Shown piece by piece: positions 25,983-27,028 of a stretch of 27,028 bases of DNA. The first letter of the stretch is position 1, and every line of letters begins with the position of its first letter. Both the position numbers and the translations under genes were made by a program. The notes under the pieces are model-generated. The model did not search any database. It was not told the DNA's origin and saw only the letters and a program-made list of their open reading frames with translations. The DNA is from Pseudomonadota bacterium (GTDB lineage Bacteria; Pseudomonadota; Alphaproteobacteria; Rhizobiales; Rhizobiaceae): positions 1 through 27,028 of the forward strand of contig JAFAGL010000034.1 in assembly GCA_023422735.1 (NCBI GenBank), written 5' to 3'.

Positions 25983-27028
25983 GTGACCAACGCCGAAAAA
26001 CAAGACACAGTTCATTTGGCTCCCATGGAGCTTGATGAAGCCAAGGCGCGTGAACTCGAAGAGCGCTTCGATTCAGAGATACGGTTTCGCCCTTTGAGCC
26101 CGGCGACGAACTGGATCGTCGGCAGCATGTTGGTCGGGCTGTCGCTTTTCCATTATTACACAGCGGGCTTCGGCTTGTTGCACGAGATGGTCCATCGCGG
26201 CGTTCACCTCGCCCTTGTTCTGGCTCTGGTATTCCTTGTTTTTCCGTTCTGGAAAAAGGGTTTCTCCGAACCCGCCACGGCCTCGCTTTCCAGGCCGCTC
26301 GGTATTCCGATTTATGATTGGGCCCTTGCCATTCTTTCGGTCGTCGCGGTTGCCCATGTTCCGCTGATTCCACTGGATGAGCTGGCCTTCCGGGTGGGCA
26401 ATCCGAGCACGACCGACGTTGTGCTCGGCGGTGCGCTGATCCTGCTTCTTCTTGATGCGACACGTCGATCCGTCGGCTGGCCGCTGCCGATCATCGCTAT
26501 AATTTTCATGGCTTACGCGATTTTCGGACCTTCCATGCCAGGAATCCTGACCCATCCGGGCGCGACTTTCTCGCAGTTGATCGACCACCTTTATCTCACC
26601 TCGCAAGGGGTTTATGGCGTGGCGCTGGGCGTGGTGGCGACCTACGTGTTCCACTTCGTGCTTTTCGGCGTTTTCGCCACGCGCATCGGCTTGGGCCAGC
26701 TCTTTCTCGATTGCGCGGCATGGGTGGCGGGGCGCTTCGCGGGCGGCCCGGCCAAGGTTTCGATCTTCGGTTCTGCGCTGTTCGGCATGATCTCGGGCTC
26801 GTCCGTGGCAAACACGGTGACGGTCGGTTCACTCACCATCCCGGCCATGATCAAGCTTGGCTACAAGCGCGAATTTGCGGGTGCGGTTGAGGCTGCTTCT
26901 TCAACCGGCGGGCAGATCACGCCGCCGATCATGGGCGCCGCAGCCTTCCTGATGATCGAGTTTCTCGGTCTGCCTTATACAACCATCATTCTGGCCGCGA
27001 TCGTGCCGGCCTTCATGCACTTTTTCGG
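25983..27028 (+). CDS. TRAP transporter fused permease (DctQM-type), 3' partial
   Basis: The frame is open from GTG 25983 to the right edge (348 full codons), so the C-terminal half is missing; fused TAXI permeases are usually ~600-900 aa. A charged cytoplasmic start is followed by small-subunit (DctQ-like) helices near bases 26100-26250 and then the large-subunit (DctM-like) core. The conserved block SGSSVANTVTVGSLTIP followed by AGAVEAASSTGGQITPPIMGAAAFL is diagnostic of TAXI-TRAP permeases. GGAG lies seven bases before the GTG. It forms one transport system with the preceding TAXI protein, driven by an ion gradient across the inner membrane. Confidence 0.93.
   Translation, partial: MTNAEKQDTVHLAPMELDEAKARELEERFDSEIRFRPLSPATNWIVGSMLVGLSLFHYYTAGFGLLHEMVHRGVHLALVLALVFLVFPFWKKGFSEPATASLSRPLGIPIYDWALAILSVVAVAHVPLIPLDELAFRVGNPSTTDVVLGGALILLLLDATRRSVGWPLPIIAIIFMAYAIFGPSMPGILTHPGATFSQLIDHLYLTSQGVYGVALGVVATYVFHFVLFGVFATRIGLGQLFLDCAAWVAGRFAGGPAKVSIFGSALFGMISGSSVANTVTVGSLTIPAMIKLGYKREFAGAVEAASSTGGQITPPIMGAAAFLMIEFLGLPYTTIILAAIVPAFMHFF

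Overview
The window looks like chromosomal DNA from an alphaproteobacterium of the order Hyphomicrobiales (Rhizobiales; the Brucella/Rhizobium side). The evidence is a giant cyclic beta-1,2-glucan synthase of the NdvB/ChvB/Cgs type followed by its NdvA/ChvA/Cgt exporter, an alphaproteobacterial-type RpoD with a long acidic spacer, the dnaG-rpoD pair, a divergent yqeY/carA pair, and moderately high GC with dense antisense open frames. I cannot name genus or species from sequence alone.

Layout. (1) 1-12042 is an envelope-glucan region: the 3'-most ~2680 codons of cgs/ndvB (5' end outside the window), a possible 47-codon small ORF, ndvA, a strong terminator, ~0.68 kb of DNA I cannot assign, and on the opposite strand an OpgC-family membrane acyltransferase that could decorate the same glucan. 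(2) 12235-14415 holds an M19 dipeptidase (+), an HlyU-family small protein (-), a YjbQ-family protein (-) and the 3' remnant of a VOC/glyoxalase gene (-). (3) 14416-18697 is dnaG then rpoD on the minus strand, separated by 334 bp with regulatory-looking motifs. (4) 18942-22710 holds a Na/Pi cotransporter with PhoU-like tail (+), yqeY (-) and carA (+). (5) 22776-27028 holds a membrane-anchored zinc metallopeptidase (-), an exported alpha/beta hydrolase (+), and a TAXI-type TRAP transporter (binding protein, then a fused permease running off the right edge).

How genes work together. Cgs makes cyclic beta-1,2-glucan at the inner membrane, NdvA exports it to the periplasm, and OpgC is a good candidate to add acyl (succinyl-type) groups there. 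DnaG and RpoD form the core of a macromolecular-synthesis cluster. CarA supplies carbamoyl phosphate (with a CarB not seen here). The TAXI protein and fused permease form one secondary uptake system for an unknown solute.

I found no CRISPR array, intact insertion sequence, prophage, rRNA or tRNA, and no clearly new defence or biosynthetic system. The most interesting non-obvious signals are two perfect TTAA-N7-TTAA (CtrA-type) sites, both intergenic and upstream of genes (rpoD and the zinc metallopeptidase), a cluster of GANTC sites with an inverted repeat after dnaG, the glucan synthesis-export-modification grouping, the unassigned DNA between two terminators, and the small ORF after cgs.
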